Origin: Eurosta solidaginis
Lineage: Eukaryota > Arthropoda > Insecta > Diptera > Tephritidae
Reading direction: 5' to 3'
Length of the DNA stretch: 64,000 bases
Assembly: GCF_040869045.1 (NCBI RefSeq)
Contig: NC_090321.1
Location: 87,836,603 to 87,900,602 of the forward strand
Shown: piece after piece, positions 25,363 to 36,641 of the stretch
How the letters are laid out: each line of letters opens with the position of its first letter
How positions within the stretch are numbered: position 1 is the stretch's first letter
Program-made: the position numbers and the translations under genes
The notes under the pieces: generated by a model
Told to the model about the DNA's origin: nothing
The model's database searches: none
The model's input: the letters and a program-made list of their open reading frames with translations, nothing else

Positions 25363-27622
25363 CAAGTAAGGAAGGCTAAGTTCGGGTGTAACCGAACATT
25401 ACATACTCAGTTGAGAGCTGTGGAGACAAAGTAAGGGAAATCACCATGTTGTAAAAGGAACCTAGGGTAACCCTGGAATGTGTTTGTATGACATGTGTAT
25501 CAAATGGAAGGTATTAAAGAGTATTTTAAGAGGAAGTGGGCCATAGATCTATAGATGGACGCCATTTAGGGATATCGCTATAAAGGTGGACCAGGCCTGA
25601 CTCGAGAATTTGTTTGTACGATATGGGTATCAAATGAAATGTGTTAATGATAATTTTAAAAGGGAGTGGGCCTAAGTTCTATAGGTGGACGTCTTTTCGA
25701 GATATCGCCATAAAGGTGGACCAGGGGTGACTCTAGAATTTATTTTGTACGATATGGGTATCAAATGAAAGGTGCTAATGTGTATTTTAAAAGGGCGTGG
25801 GCCTTAGTTCTATAGGTAGACGCCTTTTCGAGATATCGCCATAAAGGTGGACCAGGGGTCACACTAGAATTTGTGTGTACGATATGGGTATCAAATGAAA
25901 GGTGTTAATGAGTATTTTAAAAGGGTGTGGGCCTTAGTTCTATAGGTGGACGCCCTTTCGAGATTCGCCATAAAGGTGGACCAGGGGTGACTCTAGAATT
26001 TGTTTGTACGATATGGGTATCAAATGAAAGGTGTTAATGAGTATTTTAAAAGGGCGTGGGCCTTAGTTCTATAGGTGGACGCCTTTTCGAGATATCGACA
26101 TAAAGGTGGACCAGAGGTGACGCTTTTTCGAGATATCGCCATAAACGTGGACCAGGGGTGACTATAGAATGTGTTTGTACGATATGGGTATCAAATTAAA
26201 GGTATTAATGAGGGCTTTAAAAGGCAGTGGCCCTTAGTTGTATATGTGTAGCCGTTTTCGAGATATCTACCAAAATGTGGACCAGGGTGATCCAGAACAT
26301 CATCTGTCGGGTACCGCTAATTTATTTATATATGTAATACCACGTACAGTATTCCTTCCAAGATTCCAAGGGCTTTTGATTTCGCCCTGCAAAACTTTTT
26401 CATTTTCTTCTACTTAATATGGTAGGTGTCATACCCATTTTACCAAGTTTTTTTCTAAAGTTATATTTTGCGTCAATAGACCAATACAATTACCATGTTT
26501 CATCCCTTTTTTCGTATTTGGTATATAATTATGGCATTTTTTCATTTTTCGTAATTTTCGATATCGAAAAAGTGGGCGTGGTCATAGTCGGATTTCGGCC
26601 ATTTTTTACACAAATACAAAGTGAGTTCAGATAAGTACGTGAACTGAGTTTAGTAAAGATATATCGATTTTTGCTCAAGTTATCGTGTTAACGGCCGAGC
26701 GGAAGGACAGACGGTCGACTCTGTATAAAAACTGGGCGTGGCTTCAACCGATTTCGCCCTTTTTCACAGAAAACAGTTATCGTCCTAGGAGCTAAGCCTC
26801 TACCAAATTTCACAAGGATTGGTTAATTTTTGTTCGACTTATGACATTAAAAGCATTCTAGACAAATTAAATGAAAAAGGGCGGAGCCACGCCCATTTAG
26901 AAATTTTCTTTTATTTTTGTATTTTGTTGCACCATATCCTTACTGGAGTTGAATTTTGGCATAATTTACTTATATACTGTAAAGATGTTAACTTTTCTTT
27001 TAAAATTTGTATTTAAAAAAAAAATTTTTTAAAAGTGGGCGTGGTCGTTCTCCGATTTTGCAAAGTTTTATTAAGCAGACTTAAAGTAATAAGAGTAACG
27101 TTCCTGCCAAATTTCATCATGATATATTCAACGACTGCCAAATTACAGCTTGCAAAACTTCTAAATTACCTTCATTTAAAAGTGGGCGGTGTCACGCGCG
27201 TTGTCCAAAATTTTACTAGTTTTCTATTCTGCGTCATAAGCTCAACTCACCTACCAAGCTCCATCGCTTAATGCTTATTTGGTAATGAATTATCGCACTT
27301 TTTCGATTTTTCGAAATTTTCGATATCGAAAAAGTGGGCGTGGTTATTGTCCGATATCGTCCATTTTAAATAGCGATCTGAGATGAGTGCCCAGGAACCT
27401 ACATACCAAATTTCATCAAGATACCTCAAAATTTACTCAAGTTATCGTGTTAACGGACAGACGGGCGGACGGACGGACATGGCTCAATCGAATTTTTTGT
27501 CGATACTGATGATTTTGATATATGGAAGTCTATATCTATCTCGATTCCTTTATACCTGTACAACCAGCCGTTATGCAATCAAAGTTAATATACTCTGTGA
27601 GCTCTGCTCAACTGAGTATAAA
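25363..27622 (+). repeat. 2.26-kb non-coding repeat element with 130-bp tandem units
   Basis: Inserted in the RNase H/integrase junction of the Mag-type pol; removing it restores the reading frame across VVYN|SKANA. The left terminus is CAAGTAAGGAAGGCTAAGTT, the right end GAGTATAAAAA; at most an AA duplication. From about 25490 to 26300 it holds six units of ~130 bp (spacing 131, 130, 130, 130, 170), each with GGTATCAAATG, AAAAGGG.GTGGGCC, TCGAGATATCGCC and GGTGGACCAGG. The rest has TTTCGATATCGAAAAAGTGG palindromes and repeated AAAGTGGGCGTGG phrases. No ORF with protein character. Other copies: 6832-7103 and 10185-11562. The class is unknown to me. Confidence 0.85.
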
Positions 27623-29179
27623 AATTCAAAGGCAAACGCTAACGCCGACTATCTTTCACGGGCCCACCCTCTACGACAGCAACCAGTACAGGTGGGACAT
27701 GTGCGGCAGGCATATACGGATAATCCAGACGAATACGACGAGTTCGACAACTTTGTGATTCGCCAAATCAACCAATTACCATTAAGATTGACGAAATTGC
27801 AAACGAATCCAGAAAAGACGAGCGACTGGGTAAAATAATTAAACTGCTGGAAACAGGTCAATGCTTGAAGAGAACAGGATACAAGTCCCCAGAAGTGAGT
27901 TACAAGCTATCGTCAGGATGTTTGATGTTCGAGCATCGCGTCGTCATTCCACCAAAGTACAGAGCCAAACTGCTTGACAATTTACACACATCACACCTAG
28001 GGATTGTCAAGATGAAAGGAATCGCCCGCTCATTCATATACTGGCCGGGCAATGACAATGATATCGAGAACATGGCTAACAAATGCGAATCATGTGCAAA
28101 ACAGGCAAACAAACCCGGGAAAAGTGGCGATCATCATTGGGAGTATCCGAAGGGACCGTGGGAACGCATTCATATTTACTATGCGGGGCCGTTCGAAGGA
28201 GCAATGCTACTGATAATCTCGGATGCGTATAGCAAGTGGTTAGAGGTGAAAATCACTAAATCAATTACGGCGGCCGCGACAATTACTTTGCTGGACGACG
28301 TATTTGCGGCTTATGGCGTTCCTCAAACGGTTGTATCTGATAATGGAACAAATTTCACGTCCGCGGAATTTAACAACTTCCTGACTACAGTCGGTGTTAA
28401 ATATCACAAATACTCAGCACCGTATCACCCGGCAACTACCGGACAAGCAGAGCGAAGCGTACAGACGGTCAAGAACGCATTGAAAGCAATGGGTACCACG
28501 AATAGTTCTTTGCAGGAAAACATAAACGAATTCTGGAGACAGTACAAAAATGCACCACATTCGACAACAGGCACCTCGCCAGCACTATTGTTTATGGGGC
28601 GGCAGCTACGAACACGATTGGACTTGATTCGACCAGAGGAAAGTAGAGGAAAAACAATACATGCATCTCAAGAAAAAGGGAAGAGAGTTCAAGGTAAATC
28701 AAAACGTATACTACCTGTCGGGTAACCCGCGAATTTCTAAGTGGCTCAAAGGAACAATACACGCCCGTCTAGGGGATCTTCACTATCAAATACAATTCAA
28801 TGGGAAAATGATAAAAAGACATGTAGACCAAATACGGAAGTCACACGCGGGGCCCGATAAAGCAACACCGGAAGTGAATCGTCATGAAACGGGGGTTGCA
28901 GCTAACGAGAACGGCACAGCTGCATCGGGTATAGTAGAAAACCACGAAGAAGTCGAAACACCCATAGAATCACCACAAAATATATCATTGGGATCAGAAG
29001 AAGATTTGGAAGGGTTCTCTACTCCCAACACTACAATAATACAGGACGATACACCGCCATCGCATTCAACACCAGCACGGCAGGCGACACCGGAAAGAGA
29101 TCCGGAACTAAGCGAGACGTCGGCAGCCCCTCGGCGGTCGACCAGACAAAGGAAACCGAGAGTTCCATTCTCACCTTAA
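27623..29179 (+). pseudogene. Integrase of the Mag-type element, frameshifted
   Basis: After ADYLSR the zinc-binding HHCC region follows (H..HLGIVKMKG...CESCAKQ), then the DDE core: Asp in the IHIYYAGPF block (usual D replaced by Y), VVSDNGTNFTS and HPATTGQAERSVQ (Glu present). A basic C-terminal region is reached only after a frame change near 28660-28685. Another frame change lies near 27780. The odd first catalytic position and shifts suggest inactivity. Confidence 0.87.
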
Positions 29180-29384
29180 CTCCTGCAGAGGAAGGAAAAA
29201 TGTTATGTATGAAACGAAGTGGTAACGCCACACACTGAATTAATTTACTATCATTTTGGCAACTCTGTTTTTGCTTATTCTTTTTTGTTCTTTTTTATTC
29301 TTTAGTATTAACTCAACACATTTTATATCAAAATGTTCATATTCACCCATATTAAATAAACTTAGTAAATATACATACACAAAA

Positions 29385-30410
29385 ATCTTTAAGTAACCTG
29401 ATAACGTAAAGACTTGCAGCTTTGAGCATATTTTAGGGCCGTGATAAGTTGTAGCGTTTAGTATAAATAATTTTTCTAGGAGGGGCAAGGATTGAGATTT
29501 TAAAAAATCGTTCGGACTTGCACATTTTACTTTAAAATTTTAGGGAACTAGCCGAATAACCTATATTAACATTGTGGATTCGTTCAGTCTATATGAGGTC
29601 CTCACGGACCAGCCAGTTCAACCTAACTTGTAATATTTAAGAGTTATTTAGCAAACTCAGAGCATGTGGAATCTAGCGGAATTTGAAACATACTTCAGTA
29701 CCCGAAGACTATGCAACACAAGAGAAACAAATTTCGCTAAGCGGCCCAAGTTTTGTGATCTTTAGGAAAACCGGCCGAAGTCGGAAATCTCGTTTTCGAG
29801 TTTTAAGTAACTCCCCGCTTACCATTAGTCTTGAAACTTTGATCTTATCTTAGGGCCCTTCTTAGTTGTAATACTTAGGGTAAAAAAATATCTAGATGGG
29901 ACAGGATCGAGATATTCAGAGAATTTATTTAGACCATGTCCAATCTTGAGAATACTTTTGAGTAACTTCCCTTTGAGCTAGAGTCTTGAACCTTGGATCA
30001 TACTTTAGAACCCGATGACAATGAAACATGAGAGTAATAAATTTTTCCTAGGTGGGGGGGGAATTGTATATTAAAAAAAAATCCGCCGAATTTGGCTAGT
30101 TTGTTTTCGATTTTTAAGTATCTTTCCGATAACCAAGAGATCTTCATCATTGAACATATCTCATGACCCTATTAAGTTGTAATATTATTTTTTTGATGGG
30201 GCAGGATCGGCGTATTTATAAAATATATTTAGAGCATGTTGAATCATGCGATCGACTTTTGGGTAACTTCCCATGAAGATAGAGTCTTGAAACTTGAAAC
30301 ATACTTTAAAACCCAATGATAATGCAACTTGAGAGAAAGAAATTTCGCCAAGTAGCGCAGGTTACATGATATATAAAATAAAATAATTTAAAAATTTTTT
30401 TTAATTAAAC
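29385..30410 (+). repeat. Array of ~150-bp units in A/B alternation
   Basis: Units with AGTAACTTCC...AGAGTCTTGAA recur at about 29798, 29953, 30112 and 30257 (steps 155, 159, 145). Two types alternate: A with AGGGCCCTTCTTAGTTGTAAT and a GGATCGAGATATT stretch; B with AGAACCCGATGACAATG and ACATGAGAG. So the higher-order period is about 300 bp. The array is entered by an R1-type 3' end at ~29560-29635 and by the larger LINE at 30430. Confidence 0.75.
29560..29635 (+). mobile_element. R1-type LINE 3' end, short truncated copy
   Basis: CATTGTGGATTCGTTCAGTC ... GCCAGTTCAACCTAAC matches the extreme 3' end of the LINE fragment at 43230-43783. It is a very short 5'-truncated insertion in the array. 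Confidence 0.6.
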
Positions 30411-30429
30411 GGTTTTTAAAAAAGGAATC

Positions 30430-33345
30430 CTCAGGACAATACGCTAAAATCAGGGGAGGTGGAAAAGGGCCTCGAGAACCTGAAAGTAGCGGCAAATGAC
30501 GAGGGTAAAGGCGCAGTGGCAGAAGTGCACAATGAAATCAATAATGCTAAGCACCTTAAAAAAAAACAATATGTTAAAGCAGGAGAGGTAGGGAAGGACC
30601 TCGAGGACCTGGAAGTAGCAGAAAAATACAGCGTATAGGCGTAGGTACGGAGATGTTTGAAGTGGACAAGCGGCTCAATGATGCTGCGAGTCTAACAAAG
30701 ACGCTTCGAGCAGGGGAGGGAGAAACAGACCTCAAGACTTTGAAAACAGTGGAAAAATGCATTGCGTGAGCGCAGTGGCGAAAAATTTGGAGAGAGACAA
30801 ACAGCTCAATGGCGCTGCCGGTCTTTCAGATAAACCTCCAATACAATAAAGTGACATCGCGAGCTGATCCTGACTCTTGAGGAGGGTTCGTTTGGTCAGA
30901 TACAGGCGTCTCATCTGTAGGAAAGGTTTATGGACTCAGCGCATGCGTATTCGGCGTTTATTGCGCAACGATGGAATGCAGAGTTAGAGCTGCAGGAAGG
31001 AAATACATATACACGGGAATGCTATCTAATTTCAGCACCGAAGATCTAGCGGTGGCCGCAATAAAGGAAAAGAAAGAACCGTGCCTTATCCTGGCATCCT
31101 GATACATGGCCCATAACGTGGACGCCCCACCAGAGGAGTTCACAAGACTTGATCAAGAAGTGTGCAGAGGACGGCTTGTCAAAGCGCGGATAGGAATGCG
31201 CATCACAGCGTATCGGGATAGCACGATATTAATGATGGAGGTGAGCCCCTTTTCTGTTTTATACTACAGTGAAGTAGTAGACATATGTTGGTCCTACGTC
31301 AACCAATGTGCTTGATATCACATTGAGTTCTGAGCAGGATATATCGGGGTATGAATGGAGGGCCATTGACAGGCCATCCTTCTCAGACCATGCATATATC
31401 AGCTTCTGAATCCCTATAAAGAGGGTAGAGAAGGGGAAAACCTTTGGAAACCCTAAGACAAAGAACTGGTATAAATTTCAGAAATGTGTATCAGGAAGAC
31501 TGGGGCAGCCTAAAGAGGTTACTACCGTAAATGAGTTGGAGTGCAACCACTTCTTATCAAATGCGCGGATAACTGCGAACAACACAGCATGTCCTCTGAG
31601 AATATTCAAGGGGAAAGCAAAGCCACCATGGTGGAATAAGGAGCTGAGTCTTCTTAGAGAGCAGCTTAAAGACATTTAAAACTGGCAAAAGTTGAGGAAA
31701 GCGAGGAACAGAGATCTGTTGAGGATCTATAAACGTGAAATCAACAGGTCAAAGCGGGTTTCGTTGAAGAAATTCTGTGAAGATATAGAATGCTCCACCG
31801 CAACGGCGAGACAAAGGCCTATCTAAGGGAGATGCAGTCCAAGGGCTAATAACAAAGGACGACGGGGAATGGTCGCATAGTGAAGAGTTCCTTGAGGCAC
31901 TAATCAACACAAACTTCCCATCAGGAGATGATGTGGAAGAGTTATGTAACCACGTCTACCATTCTAATACGAATCTATAGGTACCAGGATTGGTGACAAA
32001 TACCAAAACTGAATGGGAAATAAAAACTTTTGCCAAGTTCAAATCGTAGGATCCAGATGGCATATTCCCTGATATGCTGCAGATGGCTGGTGGAACGATT
32101 ATAGAATGGCTAAAAATAATCTTTGAGGGTTACATAAAACTGAACCACGTCCATATCGAAAGCGGAACAAGCCAATCATCTGCACGCGAAAAACTAAAGG
32201 CCTATTAGTTTGACATCTTTTCTGCTCAAAACTCCATAGCCATTAATAGATGTGCATATTAAATTAAATATGTACGAGAAATTATTCTCTTCAGCACAAC
32301 ACGCTTACACAAAGGCAAATCAGTCCATATTGCATTGCATAGGGTGGTCATGAATATAGGGAATGCCCTGGAACACTAGGAGTATGACGTAGGTGTTTTT
32401 CTGAACATAGGCGGAGCTTTCAACAATGTCTCGAAAAAAGAAATCATGGACAGTCTCAGCTCGAAGTTCATCAAGCTTTAACAAACTGGATTGGCTCCAT
32501 GTTAAGCTGCAGAATGATCACACCGTAATGGGGTCTATTCGAGGCAACAAAATCTGTAAACAGAGGAACGCCGCAGAGTGGGGGTTTATCCCCAATGCTG
32601 TGGACGCTTGTTATAACCTCGGAGAGATATCTCTTTAAGAAAAATATAGCACAAAGTATCTAGGAGTTATACTTGATATTAAGTTTTCGTGGAAACTCCA
32701 TGTGGAAGAGAGAGCGAAAAAAGTCTCCGCGGCACTGTTTGAATGCAAGAGTATGCTGGGATGCTAGTGGGGCCTATCACCCAACTCTCCCATTGGGTAT
32801 TTACGGCAATTGTCAAACCCATACTTTACTATGGATTTCTTGTTTGGTGGACAGCCACACAAAACTACGTATACCAAAAAACTTGAGGGAGTATGCCGAG
32901 TATCAATGATTAGCATAACGGGAGCCTTAAAAATTACCCCTACAGCAGCATTGCAGGCCATTCTACACATCCCGCTGCAGACCTAATGGTCATAAGCATC
33001 GCGTTATCAATTGCAACAAGGCCTATGGCCTCGGGGCAGCTTGGGTGCAAGCCATATGGTCATAACTGTATATCGTCATCTAATATCGGGAAACTGAATA
33101 TATGGTCCCGTGTCTGACCTTCGAAAGAGATTTTGGGGCCACAATTAAGCGAGAGTGTTGGTGCAGAGTTGGCAGAAAATACTACACATGTGTATAAGGA
33201 TGGTTCCAAATTAATGGACGGGGTCGGGTCTGCTGTTTACTGCGTCAATCCAGAAATAAGTAGATCAGGATTCCAGAGAGCTGCAGCGTCCCACAGTGGC
33301 GCCTCTGCCGTTAAAGCATGGCAAAAATCAAAAAAATCATGAAAG
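30430..33345 (+). pseudogene. R1-clade LINE ORF2, 5' and middle parts, many stops
   Basis: Order of domains: three ~130-bp direct repeats starting CAGGGGAGG (30451, 30580, 30711), probably from ORF1; endonuclease end (AHNVDAPPEEFTRLDQEV, then RPSFSDHAYISF near 31370-31410); R1-type linker (AKPPWWNKELSLLREQLKD, KFCEDIE); RT pieces 31980-32640 (DPDGIFPDMLQ, QHAYTKGKS, GAFNN); connection (KYLGVILDIKFSWKLHVE); start of RNase H (HVYKDGSKLMDGVGSAVYC). The frame is broken throughout, so it is dead. It stops inside RNase H at ~33345; a plus-strand fragment at 43230 continues the same protein. Confidence 0.88.
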
Positions 33346-34079
33346 CGTTCGCTAAATCTAATACATGTTTCTAATAGAGAATTTTCCAGGGATCAAGAAT
33401 ATACAACTGTTTTTTCACAGAAAATTAGAGCCGCTCAAAGTTGACCAATTTTCAACATTTGGAAAAATTTTAAATTTTTCTTCTTTTTCGTTGTATTTAA
33501 AATGGTTTTGTGAGTAAATAAGGCGGCCGGTTGTCGTTTTCTTGTATAGGAATTAAAGATAATTTAATTTAGGATTGAAACAAAAAAAAATTGTTTTTTT
33601 GTTAAAAGTTGGCGGATATGCCTGTTTTTCGAAATGCCTATTTTTAGGCCCTTTTTAAAACTTTGAAGGAAAAAAAATGTTAAAATATGTGCTCCTTCAA
33701 ATTAACAGTAGTTATTTGTGATATATTCAGTTACCTTAATTCATAAAGTCTACCTGCGTCCAGCTGCAACTTCACTTTTTACATCAAATAAAGTTAGACA
33801 ACCATGGACATAAATACGCGCCTGAGCAGGTATATATAATTCAGAACGGCCTTAAGGTCGGTTTTGTTATTGGAACTTGTTAACAACATATATTTTTTTA
33901 CTTAAGAATTGTATACCTGAAATTCATTTTAACAATTTTAGTAGGTATATAAAGCTATCCATCATACAATACACATTATCATTCGTCTTTTGGAGATTAA
34001 GGAACTAAGTATTCTGTTTACTTAAATAAAGTGAATAGTATTTTTAAATATAGTTCACAGTTTAATATTTAATCAGATA
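33346..34079 (+). other. Presumed 5' flank of the Transib gene, with a TATA box
   Basis: AT-rich with no ORF. TATATAAAG at 33946-33954 lies about 150 bp before the transposase-like frame and could be its promoter. I searched for a CACWRTG-type terminus and did not find a convincing one. CGAAATGCCTA at ~33630 recurs inverted near 42782, a weak candidate for terminal repeats. Confidence 0.35.
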
Positions 34080-34246
34080 CACTCGAAGCCATTTCCAATA
34101 TGTATTTAGAAAACTCGAAACTAATTGCGGTGTTTAAATCTACAAAGTCAAGGCGGGACTTCGTTGAGGCTATTATGAGAGAATTAGTGAGTGAAACAAG
34201 CATTAAAGAAAAGGAAGGCCTGGAAGAAAAAATTGGTTTACAACAC

Positions 34247-35101
34247 TGTAACGAATTTACTTGCAAATCCTTACTTACTTGCAAACTCGTCCACATCAAT
34301 TTCTTGCGACTCCATTACCTCTCGTAGCCGTGCTTGAAGTTCGATCTTATTGCCGGTTGTATTTAATCCACGGTTCTCCAACTCCTTTTTCAGTTGCTGG
34401 ATCTTCAATTCACTGAACTTTGCCATGTCCAAGTTGTATTCCCAATCTTCGGAATTTATTCAACAATCCCACTTCTGACACCAATTGTAACGAATTTACT
34501 TGCAAATCCTCTTATTTGCCCTTTTGCTAAGTTCGTATCACTAAACTGTTGAATAAATAACTCCAATATTGAATAATGGAAAAATGGCCTTTATTGAAGT
34601 ACTTCACAATACACTTATACTTTACAACGATTAGCTTGCTTAATAACCAAACTGATTGATAGCTCAAATGAAACTCTTTCAAAATAATAGTGCTATTGCT
34701 CGCTAGATATCGTCTTAATCGAAACTGATTGACAACTCAAATCAAACTGAATTCCAGCGCTTCTACATCTGCGGCCTTTTATGCTCTCTGGTTTCCTCGT
34801 TCGCATCTTTTAGAATCTACTAGCATTGTCCATGAGCTCTCAAACTTCTCAGCTATAACTAAAATTACACAATTTTATAGTTTTTCTCATTGCATACTTA
34901 TAGGAGTATCTCAGATATATGCATGTATTTGTGCATTGACTCTCCTCTGCTCGTATACGTACATGGTACATATATGTAGACGCAGTTATTGTTTCGTTTA
35001 TGTAGATACATGATGATTGAATTATTGATGTGCATTCACGTCACTGCTTAGCATCGGCTTAGAGCTGGCAGTACTCTTTAGTTTTGCTAATATTCGTAAC
35101 A
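34247..35101 (-). mobile_element. LTR retrotransposon remnant with SAP-domain gag
   Basis: Complete LTR 34486-35101 (616 bp; on its strand TGTTACGAATATTAGC to AAATTCGTTACA), a tRNA-Leu primer site at 34464-34483 (TGGTGTCAGAAGTGGGATTG on the minus strand), and a gag start at 34426 reading MAKFSELKIQQLKKELENRG, a SAP fold. Near 34275 this meets a stop. The last 24 bp of the second LTR are left at 34247-34270. So most of the element was lost by deletion. It interrupts the Transib frame between IGLQH and MIERKWKD. A clean duplication was not found (AACAC against ATACA). Confidence 0.82.
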
Positions 35102-36641
35102 ATACATTATGATAGAAAGAAAATGGAAGGACGTCTATCGCAACAATTCAAAATTTCTAAGTAAGCATGAAAAGTGGGTAGCTGACAAAACTTTTCTGGT
35201 GAGACCAACAAAACCCATAGAAGAGTGTTCTACCTACACAAGGAAAAGGAAGCTGTCTGATACCACAAAAGCTATGGCCATGACTCGTCTTTCAGAAGCA
35301 CTGGCTATTAAATATAAAAAGACGAAGAAAACGTAAAGTCGCATATAACAGAAGCAGTTGCGGTAGCAAGTCCAGTGCGACTAATGAAGATCAAAAGCCG
35401 CATTCCCACACCACCAAATGCGCTACCTAGGAAATACACTCCCGAAGAAGCTTTGGCGCTGTTTATAGATCTCGGTTTAACGAAGAAAAAATATATTATA
35501 TTACGTAAGTCATTATTGCAACGTAATGCCGATATTTTACCTGGATACAAAAAAATTACTCAAGCCAAGAAAGAAGCAGTTCCTCTAAGTCCCAAAATAA
35601 CCGAAGTGTCAGCTGAAATTGAGCTACAAAACCTAATGCATACGTCTACACGACTCCTTCAAAGTTTTACTGAAGAAAAGTTGAAATTACTGCCAAAGGA
35701 GCTAGCATTGATAACTAAGTGGGGATGTGATGGATCATCAAGACAAAGCACATATAAACAAAGAATAAATGTAGACGATGAAACAATTACAGCTAGTAAT
35801 ATGTTTATGGCTTCTATTGTTCCATTACGACTAAAAGATGAAGCTTCAGAATATTGGAAAAATTCACGTCCGTCATCAACTATATTGTGCCGCCCGATAT
35901 TATTTAAATACGAGAAGGAGTCTTCGGAACTCATAAAAGCTACAGTGAGTGATATAAGAAATCAAATTGCCAAATTAGAACCAACAATAATTGAAATTGA
36001 AGAGGGGAATGTCATTACAATAAAGCATGATTTTCTTCCAACAATGGTCGATGGAAAAGTTTTGAACTTAGTAACAAATACGGCATCTACAATGAAATGT
36101 CCAATTTGTAAGAAGAGCAAAAAGGACTTTGAAAATCTTGATGATTCAATAACTGACGAACTAAATTATGAGTATGGAATGTCTCCTTTGCATGCTACGA
36201 TAAGATGTATGGAATTTGTTTTGAAGCTGGCTTATACAAAATAATAATTTTATTAAAAAAATTTTATGGAGATCTCTTGTTGTTCAGTAACAATTTTATT
36301 CTCTCAGGAAATTTCAAAAATTTTCATTTTACATTTTCAAACTCATCAAAAATCTCAAAGAAAACTCTTTCACACCAAAGCCATACAGTAGAATACCTTA
36401 ACTACTCCCCCTTTTTAATATGAAACGTCCTCGTTTTAGTTAATAGGATTAATTCTACTATATGACTACAGCGTTTGAAATATCATAAGATATAATAACT
36501 TAAAATTCACAATTTAACAGCAAACATCCATTAAACAACATAATTAAATACATGTAAATATTCAAAATTGATATTACAATCAAAAATAATATGAAAATTT
36601 AATAAAAAAAAAAAAAAAAAAAAAATTTAATATGTTTTTTC

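Larger units (their letters stand above)
22513..29384 (+). mobile_element. Mag-type Ty3/gypsy retrotransposon, nearly complete, carrying an insertion
   Basis: LTRs at 22513-22695 and 29201-29384 (about 184 bp, TGTTATGTATGAAACG start) differ at about one base (TTCACTCAT against TTCACCCAT). A 5-bp duplication ATCTT flanks it (22508-22512, 29385-29389). The primer site TGGTGTCAAAAGTGGGATT (22697-22715) fits the 3' end of tRNA-Leu. The purine tract GAGGAAGGAAAAA precedes the right LTR. Internal genes are gag-protease, then RT-RNase H-integrase. Without the 2.26-kb insertion (25363-27622) it would be about 4.6 kb. The protein is of the K02A2.6-like (Mag) type. Near-identical LTRs say young, yet the pol frame is broken several times. 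Confidence 0.93.

Noticed and set aside
25490..26300. CRISPR-like or centromeric repeat
   Set aside because: The 130-bp units have no unique spacers, are confined to a defined insertion, and occur in other copies of the same element.
25363..27622. Helitron
   Set aside because: Although it seems to sit between A and T, the ends are not TC and CTRR in either orientation and no terminal hairpin was seen.
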